A stretch of DNA of 64,000 bases from Brachionus plicatilis (GCA_010279815.1 QEOQ01000207.1:1642078-1706077), one strand, 5' to 3'; positions 11,701-25,279 are shown, counted from the stretch's first letter. Translations and numbers: made by a program. The notes: generated by a model not told the origin, from the letters alone.

Positions 11701-14700
11701 TTTAATCATTTTTTTTATGTTCATTTGTACTTAACTTAACAAAATCGCTTTAAAAAGGGTTAATTTTGTTTTAAAAAAAATTTGAATTAAATTATCTTTT
11801 TTTAAACTCTAATTATTGCAAGTTATAATCAACTTTTAAAAAAAGTAATGAAAAAATATAATATTTTAGTTATTTTTTCGCATTATTTTTTCATTTTGAA
11901 AACAAACTTTCATATTCAAGAATTATTTTTTCATTAAATTTTTTTATCTCCTTATTTATACACTTAAACGCAATGCAGATAAAATAAGAAAGAACTTGAC
12001 AAAACTTTTAGCTTTTAGCTTGAATTTTTTTTAATAAATATTTTTCTTCGAACAATAGAAGACATATTTTAATTAGTTGCTTAATAGAATCTCAAATGTT
12101 ATGATTAAATAAAATAAAATTAAAATTTTGAAAATTTAGTCATGTTATTATTATTGAGCCAGTGAACAAAAAGTCGGCTAAAATAAAGCAGCTTCATTTT
12201 TAATAGATTAAGCCATGTCTTTCAAAATTATTGTCTCATCATTTATTTGTACTCTTATTTCATTTGAATTAAATAAATACCAATTCTATTTATTTTGGGA
12301 ATATAAAATTGGGCCAAATAAATTATGAAACTGATAAAACTAATTAGATTTGATTGTAACATAGTGTTAATCGAATAAAATAAAAGTACTTTAAAAAAAA
12401 AAAGATTATTTTATTTATTTATTTATTTATTTAATAGTGAAAATCCAGATGGAGAAGTTTTTAAAATTAAAAACTGTTTTTTAGAACTAATAAAGAGAAA
12501 AAAATAAACTCTTAGATTTTAACCAAGCTGACTGACGTAATTAAATAACAAAATGACCTAGTATTTTTTTTTTCTAAAAATAAAATAATTTGTTCATTTG
12601 GCTCTTTTTTATTTTGAGACAAGACTTCGATCTTATTTGAATACAAAAAACAACTGATTATTTTTCAAGAGATCTAAATTAATTAAGTAGTAAAAATAAA
12701 AATTCAATTATATTTTTATATTTATAATTACAAATTGACAAAATTTTAATTAAAAAAATATTTAGATTTAAGCTTGATTAGAGTCTATTGATAAAAAAAA
12801 GACTTAATAAATTTTAAATTTAAAATTCTTGTTAAAAATCTAAAAAACCCTCTTTTGGCTAAATGTTAATATTTTTTGTATGAAAACAAAAATTGAAAAA
12901 TTACAACATTTTTTTCAATTTTCAAAAATGACTAAGTCTAATGAGAAAATTTCTCAAAGTACTCATAAAAGTGGAAAGACCAGTTCGATCTTTGAATGTT
13001 AGGATAAATAAAAAATATTATTCAGAGCATTTGCAAAATTTGAAATTAGGTAATTAATTGAGTTTGTGTATTTTAATTTTAACTTTGGTATCATTAATCA
13101 TCTCTTTTGAATTGCATCTTCTCAATATAAATAAAGTTGTAATTCTGAAGGGAAAATGAGCTTTTTTGTAATTCAATTTAAAAAACACAAACTTAAAAAT
13201 AAACTTTTATTCAAGCATAATCGATTCTTTGCCTATTCATCATCAATTCTGAAGTAATTCCAACATATTCAGGTAATGTTTCAACAGACATAATTCAAGG
13301 ACTCAATTTTGAGTTTTATTTTGGCCCAAAATTCAAAATGACTAAAAGAAAAGAGATTCATTCGAAAAAAGACTCCTTGATTCTGTCCCAAATCCAAGAA
13401 ACAAAAATTAAAAATACCTTTCTTTTTTTATTTTACTTGTCCAATGTCAATATGAGGGCAGAGTAAAATTTTTGATCAAATTTCATTTTTCAAATTTAAT
13501 CAGAACATTTTTAAATGTGCAATTAAATTTCATTGCAGATTTATAGATTTTTTTAACATTTAAAAGCTTTTTATTTAAAGGGATTTTAATTTGTAAAAAA
13601 TGCCCTGAAATTTAATTGCATCAAAAATTTTACTTTGCCAATTTACAAACCGAATCGCTACAAAGAAAGAATTCATTGATTCCTAAATTAGAAAGAAACT
13701 CAAATGTTGACTCATACTTTAATATTCTAAATTAACGTAATTATCCAAATTTAATGACATGTCACTAAATGAAATAATAGCATGTCAGAAAAAAATGAAT
13801 AATAATTTTAAAAAAGAGCAATGTTCAACTTATACGACATGTCTTAAAAAAGCAATAAGTTAACTTTTGTCAAAATTCATCCGGTTTTATTGACATTCGG
13901 ATTTAAAACATAATTAAATTTTCATTTTCATAAAACCTGAAGCTATTTTTAATAATTTTCACAATTGTTCACATTTAATTGCATGTCATTAAAAATGAAT
14001 TTTTATTATTTTTAAAAATAGTGCTCATTTTTGAATAACATGTCACTAAAACATTATTTTTAACTTTTCTTTTAAATTCACAAAAACAATTTTTTATTCT
14101 ATTTTTAAATCACATGAGGTCTAAAAAGAAGGTATAAAGCCGTTCGGAAGAGTCCTAGGGGTATATCCCTCAAAAATATTTTTAAAAATAAATAAAAAAA
14201 ATGTCACTAAAACAGAATACTATTTTAAAAACATGTCAATAAATTCGGATATTTACATTATCTAAATAATTGCTTTAATTTAAACAATTTATTTCTTATT
14301 GTACAAAACGTCCTTTTTGGACTAATAAAAACCTCTGAAAACAAGTCAGTCAATTTTTAGATTGTTAAGTAAAACTATGCTAAATTAAAAATTAAAATAC
14401 TATCTAAAGAAATGATTACGAATATTACCAATCAGCAATTTTTTTAATAAATTTTTTGTCTAAAAATAATAAATGGCCTTAGTGTTAGATAAAAAATTTA
14501 CTATTAATATGTTAAATTACTATTTAATTTTAAAGTAAAAAAAAATTGCTCTTAAAAAAATACGGACCACTTATTTTTTACTAAAACAAATCGGAGCCAT
14601 TCAAAAAGGTACAGGAAAAGGAGATGAGGGCCTCCCCATTATCGGCTAGGACAGAAAGGGACATGTAAATATTATAAATATTTTCGAAAATGTCAAAAAT

Positions 14701-17148
14701 TACTTAGTCAAATCTGGATCTTATGACAAAAAAATCACTCACAGCCTTCAATTGATAAATCACCTGAAATCAGATACCACAAACACAAATACTAAACATT
14801 TTTACAAAACCAAGCATACAAACAGATTCCTTAGACAATTTGCAATTTGATGAGCTACATCCGAACATGTCAAAATTAATTTTTTCAACTCAATTTTAAT
14901 TTTTAAAATAAATTGACAGTGTTTTATCTCAAAAAGACCTTAATTTTCATGACCAAAGAAAAAAAAATTTTATTCCTAATCTAACTTACAACCTAACCAA
15001 AACTTTTTGAGCAAACCTCTAAAATAAATTTATATTTTTTATAGAAGAATGTTCAGATATTAATTATTTACAAAACGGCATGCAATATAAGCATCAATTT
15101 ACGTTTTTACTTGTTTCACAAGTCAAAAACTATAGGTCTCATGTTCGAACTAATACTTTTGTGTTAAAGTTCATCAAATTCTTCACAAATTAGTCAGTGG
15201 TCAGTAGTTTTTGCACAATTCCAAATACCATCCGACCGCAGCCCGTGTTTTAGCATAAGCCAAAAAATTTTGGATGTTAAAAAAGGTGATTTATTATTTT
15301 TTAACTAAAATTACTAAAAAAAATTTTTTTTCCTAAATTTGCATAACTGATATTATTCTTATTAATTTTTCTAAATTGTATAAAAATTATAAATTAAGCA
15401 TAATTATACTTTAAAAAAAACTAAAAATCAGCAGATAGATTTTGAGCATCTTTTTAAGCCAGAGAAGGATGTTTTGTACAATTAGATTTTTTTTGAATTA
15501 GAACAATATTTAGATAATTAAGAATATTATGGTATGAATTTTGACGAAAAATGTGAGTTCTGTAATCTGTTTTCAAATTAAGATATCAATAATTCTTTGC
15601 TTATTACAATTTGGTTCATATAGAGGCAAAGGATAAATAAAAAATTTTTAAAAAGTTAAATAAAAAATTACTTTTTTTTTTAAATTTAATTAAATATTGA
15701 AAAAACTAGCATCAAACTTGATTTTTAAAATGAATTCACATTTTTAAATTAACTAAGTAATTTTATGAAATGTAAGTCATTTTTATATACATCTAGTAAA
15801 ATTGGTAAAAAATCAGTTAACTTAGTTAATGAATTAGCACACGCCATTAAAAAATAGAAAAAAAAAATAATAAAAAATTTTGATCGAGTCAGATCTTACC
15901 TTCTACTTTCATGCCGGAACCGAGACACTTTTGCCATCTGCACGACTGACACCGGTTTCTCATAGTCTTGTTCACAATGCACCTATTCGATCCGAGACAA
16001 GTGTACTTGACATTTTTTCTAACCGACCGCTTAAAAAATCCCTTGCATCCCTCGCACGACACAACGCCATAGTGTCGACCGGAGGCCTTGTCTCCGCATA
16101 CTATGCAAAATAGTAAGCTAGTGTCGACTTCTTCGTCATTGATGCTAATTTTGGAGTTGACTTGAGAGTCGTAGGGCTGCGGTGGCGACAGTTTGTTCAA
16201 CAGCTTTGAGTACTGACTGGTCGATTGATTGTTGGCAGTGGCGGCCACGACGGCGGCAGCGGCGGCCACGACGGCGGCAGCGGCGGCCGCGGCAGTCCGC
16301 TCTATGTCCGTGTAGTTTTTGTGATGTTGAAGTGAATAGTCCGAGTTGGCGGCCGCGTGCTGCGCAGCGATCGCGGGACTGGAGCTGCTTTTGGCCGCCG
16401 TTTGAGCACTGTTGCGACGTTGCAGATTTTTGTGCAAAAATTGCTGCTGCAAAATGAGCGACAAATTGTCGGTGTGCACAGTTGTGAGCAGGTTTGAGTT
16501 GGACGCTTGTTTGAGCAGTTTTTGTTTGAGAGAGTCGAGTTCGGCGGCGTGCTCTTGTTGCTCGGAGTCGTCGGCGTACGCGTCGAACTCGTCGCTGTTC
16601 TCGCCCTGGTTGCTGTTGAACGCGGACGAGGACGGCGACGAAAAGCTGTGATTCGACGCGTTGTCCTCCTCGTTCTTGGCCTCGTCGTCCATCTTGGCCG
16701 ACATTTTGATCTTGCGAAACTTGCTCGCTTTGGCCTCGTCCTCGTACTCGTCGTCGTGCATCGCCTGGTTGTTGTAAGTGTACAGCCGGTGCAGTATTTG
16801 GTTGTGGTCGAACTGGCTGTATTGGTCGTAGGACGGCTGGGGGCCGGCCGCCGACTCCTCGTAGAACCGGTTCAAATGGGACCGCTTGTTCATGATGGAC
16901 CTGGTGCACGACTGCTTAGAGCTCGCGTAGGCCGGCTCGGCGTACTCCGAGTCGCTCGCCTGGCTCCCGCTCGGGCTCATCAGCTCGCTCTTTACGTTCT
17001 CCGCGTAGTTCTTTTTGTACTCGTACTGGTCGTACTTGAACCGCTTGGGCACCTGGTGGCCGTACTGGTTCGTCGGAATGCTTGCTTCAGACTGGTTCAT
17101 GTTTGCCGAGTTGAGACCGGGCAGCATCGAGTCCGGATATGTTTGCAT
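8799..17148 (-). CDS. Nuclear receptor of the NR2C (TR2/TR4, Hr78) group, 6 exons
   Basis: Exons 15900-17148, 10932-11075, 10506-10873, 10211-10443, 9269-9531 and 8799-9211 join with no phase conflict into 889 residues. A ~340-residue disordered, Ala/Gln/Ser-rich N-terminus is followed by a complete DNA-binding domain ([20 protein letters not shown] onward, P-box CEGCKG, and second finger with CLGSNRC and CQSCRWQKC). The next exon carries the TR2/TR4-type hinge block AVQNERRPF. The ligand-binding domain shows [45 protein letters not shown], and the C-terminal [19 protein letters not shown], close to the TR2/TR4 ending. Members are orphan receptors acting on direct repeats of AGGTCA. Intron 1 is about 4.8 kb whereas introns 2-4 are tiny or moderate; exon 1 is strikingly GC-rich. 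Confidence 0.93.
11076..15899 (-). other. First intron of the NR2C gene (4.8 kb)
   Basis: No coding content seen. It contains a palindromic element at 11421-11722, a (TTTA)n run near 12409-12435, and a cluster of CATGTCA-type words between about 13755 and 14245. The position, separating the exon with the DNA-binding domain from the rest, is common for nuclear receptor genes and may host regulatory sequence. Confidence 0.75.
11421..11722. mobile_element. MITE-like imperfect palindrome
   Basis: The arms 11421-11520 and 11625-11722 are imperfect inverted copies: both read GAACATAAAAAAA, then a T-rich block with CTAAAAGTTT, then GTGCAACATT inwards. The core (about 11520-11625) has no coding sequence. 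A target duplication is not convincing. Read as a non-autonomous DNA transposon relic inside the receptor intron. Confidence 0.6.
16241..16290 (-). repeat. GCC/GGC-rich repeat coding poly-Ala
   Basis: Two adjacent copies of an 18-bp unit (ggcggccacgacggcggc type) plus a degenerate third lie inside exon 1 of the nuclear receptor. They encode a tract of Ala broken by Val-Val pairs. Replication slippage probably made it; such tracts vary in length between alleles. Confidence 0.8.
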
Positions 17149-18655
17149 TTATCTAAATTAGTCCAAGTGACAATCAAAATTAAAACACGCATTTAAATCC
17201 AAAATTGAGAAGAAAAAAAAAAAGAGAGAGAAAAAAAAGAACAAATCAATATTGCCACAAATAAACATAATTTCGTATTTTTTTAGACTTTTTACAAAGA
17301 GAGAGAGAGAGAACAAAAGGCGCACGAGAGCAACAGGCTTAGAGAAAATATTGAACTAAAAGTTTATTTTTTGCCTCAACAACAACATCGTCATCATGAT
17401 CATCGCGATGAGTTTATCGATTTTTCGATAATTTGCTGAATTTTTAATTCCCAAAGCCTTCGATCATCAAAATATAATTTCCCTTTTTTTTATCCATTAA
17501 ATGAGTCACGTGCACCAAAAACGAGCCATTTGTGCCTAATTTGACTACTAATTTATGCATGCCCACAAGCTCATAGCTCAACTGTACCTGGTAAATTATG
17601 TGTGTGTGTGTGTGTGTGTGTGCTGCCTAGCAAATAGCGCTCACTTTGAACCAGTCTTTTCTCTGACGAGGTCAGTTGCACACGATGCTTCAATCACGTG
17701 TGATGCCCCAAATAGACTTAACAATTTTTTCTCTCTCTCTCTCTCTTTTTTTGAACGGCAACGCTCTCTAATCTGGAGTGCAAGCATAATTTTTGTGTTT
17801 CTATTAAAATAATTTATCTAAATCTAAGTTAATTTATTACTGAGCTGGTAAAAGTTCGTTTGTTTTTTTGGTGTGCATAGTGACCCGGTCCTGTCGGTTC
17901 ACCCTAACAAAAAAAAAAAAACAAAAAAAACAGAAAATTTATTTGATTCAAAATTTGATGCTTGCAAAAAAAATAAATAACCAACTTTTGAACAAGAACG
18001 AACAAAAAAATTTTCTTGACTAAATAAATTCTAATGAACTTGATTCAAAGTTGAAATTTTTTTTTTTCAAGTTGAGCCCTCTGCACACTTAAATATATGC
18101 TTGCTTGTTTAACTTAACAACGTGCTAAACTCGAAGGACTCGTGTACAATAACCAGCTAAAGTGAGAGTTTAAAATTTAGTGATGAAATTTTGATCCAAA
18201 ACTACTTTTTTCTAAAATATAAAAAAAAAAAAAAATCGATTTTTTCCAACACTGTCTTTTTTTTTCTCTAAAATAAAATTAATTATGCTAAGCTTGTCTT
18301 TGTGTGGCGCCTCGTGTGTCCGACACCCGACACACAATATTTTAAAACTTCAAAGCTTCAAAATCTAAAGTGCATATTTTCTAGTTTTTTTCTTCGATAT
18401 GAAAATGGAAAAATATGGAAAAATAGATTTAAGGTAAAAAATAAAACTTATGTGTACAAAAATAACTCTTTAATATTTACTTAGAAACAAATTTCGAAAT
18501 AACACCGATTTCCTACAGCCCTTAAGTGTTGCTCTTATCGCATTATTCTCTCTCGCCTTTGCCAAGCAATTCGATTCATAATTAAGGTTTAGTTATGTTT
18601 TTTGTTGTTTAGAATTTGGCACAGCACAATTTAATTTGTTGAATCAAAAGCATTT

Positions 18656-18692
<37 letters not shown>

Positions 18693-19400
18693 TTTTTACT
18701 TTTTTCTCTCGAATAAGTTGACGTCTATCTTTGCTCTTTGCACAGTTTAAAATTTTAATTTATGATTCGAATGAAACTACTGCTTAAACCTGTGTGCCAA
18801 ATAGTTGGCACCAATATTTGCCCATTGACCTAGAAGTTGTACTCGTACAACTGTTTGAAATCGAACACTTTTAACCCGGATAAAATTGAAACAGAAAAGC
18901 TAAGAGAGAAAAAAAAAAAAAGCAAAGAAAATAAAAATTGAGAGCAAAAATTCTAATTAATATTTCAGGTCGGGGTTAACTATGATATTCATTAGCATAG
19001 AAAAAAATTCATATTTGCATGAGAATTTTGTGCGCGAGATCAGCCTAGCTTTTGGAGGTCATTTCGCATTATCTCAAATTTAGATTTCGTCTTTTTTCGG
19101 GTCATTTCAAATCCGAGCTCGACACATATTTCAATTTGAAATAAGCAACAACAACAAAAACTAAGTTGACGTATTGATCTAGAGATTGACAATGTGCAAA
19201 ATTTTGCCATCATTAACCCAAATACGGCTCTCAAGCGACCTTATATTTGGGCTAAATTATCCATCATTTTGTTTGGCCTTAAGACTCAGCTTGTTCGAAC
19301 TCTTAGCAAAAAAAACTATTGTCACAAACACAAAATTACCTTTAACACTGATCAAAAATGAAAAAAAAAAACCTAGAGTAAAATAAATTTGAGCAAAATA
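17149..19400 (-). promoter_or_regulatory. Upstream region of the NR2C gene, microsatellite-rich
   Basis: This is less AT-rich than most of the window. It carries (GA)n near 17300, (GT)n at about 17600-17622, (CT)n near 17730 and 18660-18690, two CACGTG E-box cores (about 17506 and 17695), a TTATCGATTTTTCGATAA palindrome at about 17413-17430, and TGACCC/GGTTCA nuclear receptor half-site-like words at 17881-17900. The transcription start cannot be placed, and a non-coding 5' exon could be present. The regulatory role is inferred from position and composition only. Confidence 0.4.
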
Positions 19401-22400
19401 AAAAAATGCCTTAATGACTGAAAACTATTTTGAAATTTTTTGTTGACGCTTGATCGAAAAAAGTGGCTCGATTGTGAAGCGTTTTTGTATGAGTGCAAAA
19501 AATCTCTGATCATCAAATTGGCATGTCACGTAAGCTAGCTTTGGCATTAAACAAACAAAAATAAAAAAACCTAAACTCTTGCAAAATTTTAATGATTTTT
19601 TTAGAAATTGATAAAAATAGAATATCCTTGTGACAATAAAAAAAAAATGAAAAATTGCTTTCTCGGTGGCCTATTATCGATTTTATTTTGAGAATAGAAA
19701 GAAAATAATATGATGTTATTTAACATCACTCCGTTTTTTGTTGCATAAATATTTTGCACTAATGCATACAGGCAGAAAAAAGAAAAGTGTTTAAAATTTT
19801 TGAAAAAATATATTACTTTTTATTCAAATGGAATTTTAGGAGAGAAAAAAAAATGATGCTTGTTTCCATTTGAATGAACTTAGTTAACTATCGAAGTGTT
19901 TGCGATTTGGGCTAATGAATTATATTTATTTATTGATGAATTAACCTCCTATTAGGAAAAGTAAAAATTTAAAAAATTAAAAAATTAAAAAAGAAAAAAA
20001 GAGAAAAAAAAATATACATAAAAATAATAAAAATTAAAAGAAAAGAAAAAATAAATAAAGAAAAAAAAAGGCCGATTTTGAAAGTTAGAAGGCAAAAGAA
20101 GTTGGACCAAAATTTATGAATTTATTTTATTTCGAATTAGCTCATTTAAGAGAATTCTGTAATGTTTAAATTTTAAATTGCTAAGACATAACCAAATTGA
20201 ATCAGATATACCATCATTACAAATTAGATTATTCTTAATGAATTATATTGAAAAAGTGAATTCATTAGTTCAGAAATGACTTTTTTTTTATCATGATTAA
20301 GACTTGGTTGGGAATTTTTCGACATAAATTAGTGAAATTTGGTAGTAAAAATCTAATGATACTTTTATTTTGGTAACACTGGCCAAACTATTGGCAAAAT
20401 ATGATTTTGCCTAGCTTGAATTTGTGTCAGAAATTTAGACTTAGTCAAATTAATTGATGGTAGCTTTTTTTTTATTTATTTTTTCAAAGCTCCAAGCGTT
20501 TAGTAATTAATTTAAGATTGATCAAATTAAAAAAATTTTTAGATAAATTTTTTTGCGATTTTTTAACTATTAAAATTTTTTAATTCGAATCGAATGATTC
20601 TTTTTGCTCCTATGAATTAGTCCGAATCACTATAAAACTTGATCACTTGATTTTTCTATCCAATTTTCCATCTGACTTACTTAAATTTGAAAAAAGGTTC
20701 AAAAGTAAACTCTTGGTTTCTATGAAAACAAAATTTAACCAAAAATTAATTAGTTTTAAAAACGTCTTTTCATGGCGTTCATATTTCTTGTCAATAATGA
20801 AAATTGATGTTAGCCATCAATAAGAAATAATTACGACAGTTTTTTTTCGGACCCGCTCGTGTGATTGCCAATAAAAATATTATTCTTTAAAAAAAATGCC
20901 TCTAAACTATTTAAATAGTATTTTTATTATGAATATTTTACCTTTTTACCTTTTCTAAAAACTTAATCCTAACAAGTTAAATAGAGTAGTTTTCAAACTT
21001 AATGGCATTGGATCTAACTTTTTGATAAAATATTCAAACATAGTTTATGTAGCTTTAAGAAAAACGAAGATTGATTTTTTTTCTCCAACTAAATTATGCA
21101 TTAGATTTGATCTTTGATTTTTCATATCTAATGAGACTTTGATTCTCTCAATTTTAGCTGTAGAATAAAGCTATTATTTGTTTGCTTTATGTTATTTTTT
21201 TTCTTGGCTATAAATAACTTTTTAAATCAATACACCTTTAGATTTTACGCTGTAAGCATAAATTTTTTGAAGAAACTTTCCATACGCCCTAAAAATTATA
21301 ATTTTGCCAATAAAGAGAAAAGTTAGAAAAAAGGTGAATTGTCATTTTTAAATTTTTAGTCGTATAGAAGTCAATCCGATGTTTAATTATGAAAATTAGT
21401 AAATTAACCATCTTACATTGTGCAATATTTTAAACTCTTTAAACTTTGAAAAAAAAACAAATCTCATTTATTTTTTGATTGCTAAATTTTCAACTATTTC
21501 TAGTCATAATATTTAAATAGAAATCATGAAAATACTCTCACGAAAATAAAAAGTTAGTTAGTGTTAACTGTAAGATTCACCTATTATTCATTAATCAGAA
21601 TATTGGATTGCTCCATTAATTTTTACTTTAATTTCAGAATGAGGTTGAATTTACTAATAGACTTAGGAAAAAGCTAATTTTCTAAATCGAGACTTGAAGT
21701 TTTTTTTCCATCTGCACCAGCTATTAGGAATAATTAAGCTTCTTCAGAGCATGCAAAAACAATGCAAAAATCATCTGACTCACGTGGAAATTTATCATCA
21801 CATGATTTTGAAAGCCAACTGCTCCAGTTATCATTCATTAATTTCTTAAAAGCTTTTGATCAATCGAAACGATCTATTTCATTAAGGGGAATTGAGAATA
21901 CTTAAGCATTCGATTAACTTGTTAATGTAGTCATGTATTCTACAGACTTGAAAATTTAATCAAAGATTCAAATGGTTCATATAAAAAAGAAACCAAAATA
22001 TTAAAAAAAAAATAGATATTAAAACAAAATGCAAACTTGAAATTTTAAAAATGCATAATTTTTTGGTGTTGTAAATTTCTTAACTTGTCAATCAAATATG
22101 TCGTTCTTCGCATTATTAAGCAAAATATGTTTTAAAAAATAAACTTCTATACAAAAAAATGATCGTGGCTAAAAACACACAAAACGTGTTTACTCACATA
22201 TCTTATCTTCACTTTAACACAAATTTTAAAAAATACTCGTTTTTTAAAATAGAGAAACGTTTTTGAATGCTAATTTTTTTAAATTGGATTTTTTTGGCGA
22301 AAAATTGAGATGGTAAAAAATCTAAAATACCTATGAATCATACTCATGTTAAAGGTTATTTCTCAATCATTTAATAAAATGACATTTTATCTAAAATCAT

Positions 22401-24125
22401 TATTTATAATAATACTTTTTAATGCAATTTTAGAAATAAAAAGTCAACCTTTGAAGATATTTTTAAGATTAGATGAAAGTATTTGTCCTTTATTGAGTTC
22501 AAAATTTAAAATTTAGTCAAGACTGTAGTATTAAAGCAGTTCTGGATAGACTCAAGTAAAACCTGAACACGTGCAAATCTAATTTATTAATTTTTTTTAT
22601 AAATTCTAGATTCATTTTTAATTAAAATTTGAGACTTTTGAATATCAAAGGTTTAATTTTAATGTTTGAGCTTCCTATTTATAAGTTACTAGAATCGTGA
22701 ATCAATAGCTAAATCTTCTGACTTGATTTTAATAATAAAACGGCACAATTTCTATCTCTTAAAAGTTACATTACAGTATATTGGCCTGACATAAACTTTT
22801 AATTTTTTCCTGGTTGAAACCAACAAAAACAATATTTGATTGAATTAATTTTGGCTAATTTTTCTTTCTGAAGGAGTTTACATATAATAATAAATAAATA
22901 ATAATTTCTAAAATTCCGAAATTAATATTTATCCTAATATTTAATCAAATTTATAAAATCTAACAATTTCAGCTAATTGATTGTGACCATTCTGAAATGT
23001 TTTTTAATAAGATAAAGCGTTTATTCGGTAAACTAAATTTTCAACTGAGAGATTTATAGTAAAAAGTCAACTAATTATCATTATTGATTAATAAATTTAA
23101 ATTAAAAAATTGACGCAATTCCTTGCACCTACATAGAAACGGCAAATTTGACTTAGAGTTTAATCACTAGTTTATTTAATTTCTTTTTGTTATCTACTCC
23201 AACGACTGAGTTCCGGACACCCTAGAAATTACATAAGCCAAAAAGAATTATCATCATTGTTTAATAAAAATAAATTATAGAAAAATAATTGATAATTATT
23301 AGAAAAGGCAATGTGCTTGTCTTCCCAATCTCGGAATTATATGCCTTCAAGCAATAAAAGAATTTATTTAAAATGTTCAAAATTTATTTAAAATGTTATC
23401 ATCAAATACCATCAATGTATAACTCTTTCTTATTAAAATTAAAAAAAATTAAACAAAAATAAAATCGTTTGCCAACCATATTTTATTATAAAATATAAAT
23501 TTAAACTACCCAAAAATCAAATATTTTAAAATCAAAAGCATAAAAATTAAAAGCAATCATGTCTTCGAAGTTATTAAACTTCGTTGTATTTTTTAGCAAG
23601 TTTTGATAATTTTTTCGCTTGAAACCAAGTACTTCCAAATTGACCGATTAAAATCATTAAGTTTAAGCTTTTAGAGCTTCTAAATTGTATAGCCCATAGA
23701 CTTAATGAACTATTATGGATACTTAGTAAAATTAAATTTAGAAATCAGGTTCTATTTTTTGGGTTTAAATTAATAAAATGTTTAATAACCTAAAATTGTA
23801 TTCCAAACTTTACAGTTATTGTGAATCTTATGATCTAGTCTTTGACTTTAATATTAATATTACCGTCAAGTATTCAAGAGCTTTAGTAATGTTTGTAAGA
23901 GTTCTGAATTAAATTTTATTTTCAATCTAGAAATTTATGGACTTATTTTTAAAAAAAATGTTTAATTGAGAATTTTTTTTGTCTAATTATAATTCTTGTT
24001 TTTATTCTATATATGTTTATATCTTAATTGAATCTTAAATCGTCATTATAATTGAAATTCAAATAATAAGTTCCCGGGTTGATTGCAATTTTTTAACATA
24101 ATTTGATCCAATTTCATTTTAATAA
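19401..24125. other. Gene desert, AT-rich
   Basis: No open frame of coding character and no RNA gene or inverted repeat that I could establish. A purine-rich low-complexity patch occurs at about 19960-20080. The rest is ordinary AT-rich spacer. Confidence 0.5.
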
Positions 24126-24133
24126 AAATAATT

Positions 24134-25279
24134 GGGTCATGTCCAGAATGTGATCAGTGATCAATGATCACATATTTTGTGATGAAAAAAGCCTCTTATT
24201 TATAAAAAAATAAAAATAATTTTTTATGGTGATCAGAAAAATTTTTTAAAATATATTAATTTTTATTACCAATTTAAAAAAAAAAAATTAAATAAATGAA
24301 ACAAAATCTAAATTATTCTTTGTGTTTTTTTGACATGTGCAATTTAACGCCCTTTCATTTTTCATAAATTCACCACAAATGTTACCGGATTTGAACGTTT
24401 GCTTAATGCTTATTTTGCAGCTAATTTAGCTTCTTCGGATGATTCTACTAAGACCAAAGCCATTTCTATGTAAAAAACTGCCTTTTCTATTAAGGTTTTT
24501 GAATACTTTTAGTTTATTAGATTTTAATTTTTTTAGAAATTTAATCTTATTATTTATTTCAAAAACTTTTAGTTTATTATGGTGCGTTGCAATTTGTTTT
24601 TGTTTTTTATTTCATTTAATATTAACATAATTTAAAAATTTTTGAAGTTTCTAGAATTTTTGATTTCAACAAAAAAAAATTTTATCTAATCAAAAAAAAA
24701 TTTGATGATCAATTTTTGATCACAAAGAGTACACTTATTATTTTGGTGATCAAAATGATCACATTCCGGCAGAGTTGGTCAAAAGTCAAAGTCATGAAGT
24801 CAAAGTCTAGTCTGGACTTAGACTTTAAAAATTATTTTATTGAAGTTAAGTCAAATCTATGACTTTATTTTTTTTTTTTAAAGTCAGGGTCAAAGCTTTT
24901 TTTTTAATTGTTTTTTCTTTAAACGGCACTTTTAAGGGTTCTTATTTGGTAAGCCGCTATCTGAAACGGCTAAAAGTCATATGACTGTGATCCTGATAGA
25001 TGGATTGCCGTTCCAGCAAGTTTTTTTGGCGGCCTAGTTCAAGTCTAAATTATTAAAATGAAAGTCCAAGCCAAGACTTAAAAGTATAAAAAAAAATTTC
25101 AAAGTCAAAAGCTGACTTTCACTTTGATTCCAAAATAATTTCAAAGTCAAAATCGACTTTGACTTAGACTTTTAACGATTCTGACTTTAAAGTTTGACTT
25201 TTGACCAACTATGCATTCCGGACATGATACCTATGATCAATTTTTTGGTGAACACTCGATCATATTCTGGACATGACCC
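24134..25279. mobile_element. Palindromic DNA transposon relic with 8-bp target duplication
   Basis: The ends are inverted copies: GGGTCATGTCCAGAATGTGA at the left and the reverse of GGGTCATGTCCAGAATATGA at the right. They are flanked on both sides by the exact 8-bp word AAATAATT (24126-24133 and 25280-25287). An 8-bp duplication fits the hAT superfamily. The interior has no transposase; it is interrupted by a second, different element at 24770-25213. Confidence 0.82.
24770..25213. mobile_element. hAT-like MITE inserted inside another element
   Basis: The termini CAGAGTTGGTCAAAAGTCAA (left) and CATAGTTGGTCAAAAGTCAA (right, reversed) are near-perfect inverted repeats flanked by an exact 8-bp duplication CATTCCGG (24762-24769 and 25214-25221). 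Many AAGTC/GACTT words fill the subterminal regions, as expected for transposase binding sites. It has no coding capacity. It lies within the 24134-25279 element and is therefore the younger insertion. Confidence 0.85.

Noticed and set aside
16145..17196. Long open frames on the plus strand (229 codons) and in another minus frame (254 codons) across the receptor's first exon
   Set aside because: They are shadows of the GC-rich, repeat-containing coding exon; products are Arg/Val/Leu low complexity, while the third frame contains an intact nuclear receptor DNA-binding domain.
17555..17812. 85-codon frame with Cys/Val run
   Set aside because: Created by the (GT)n microsatellite and (CT)n tract.
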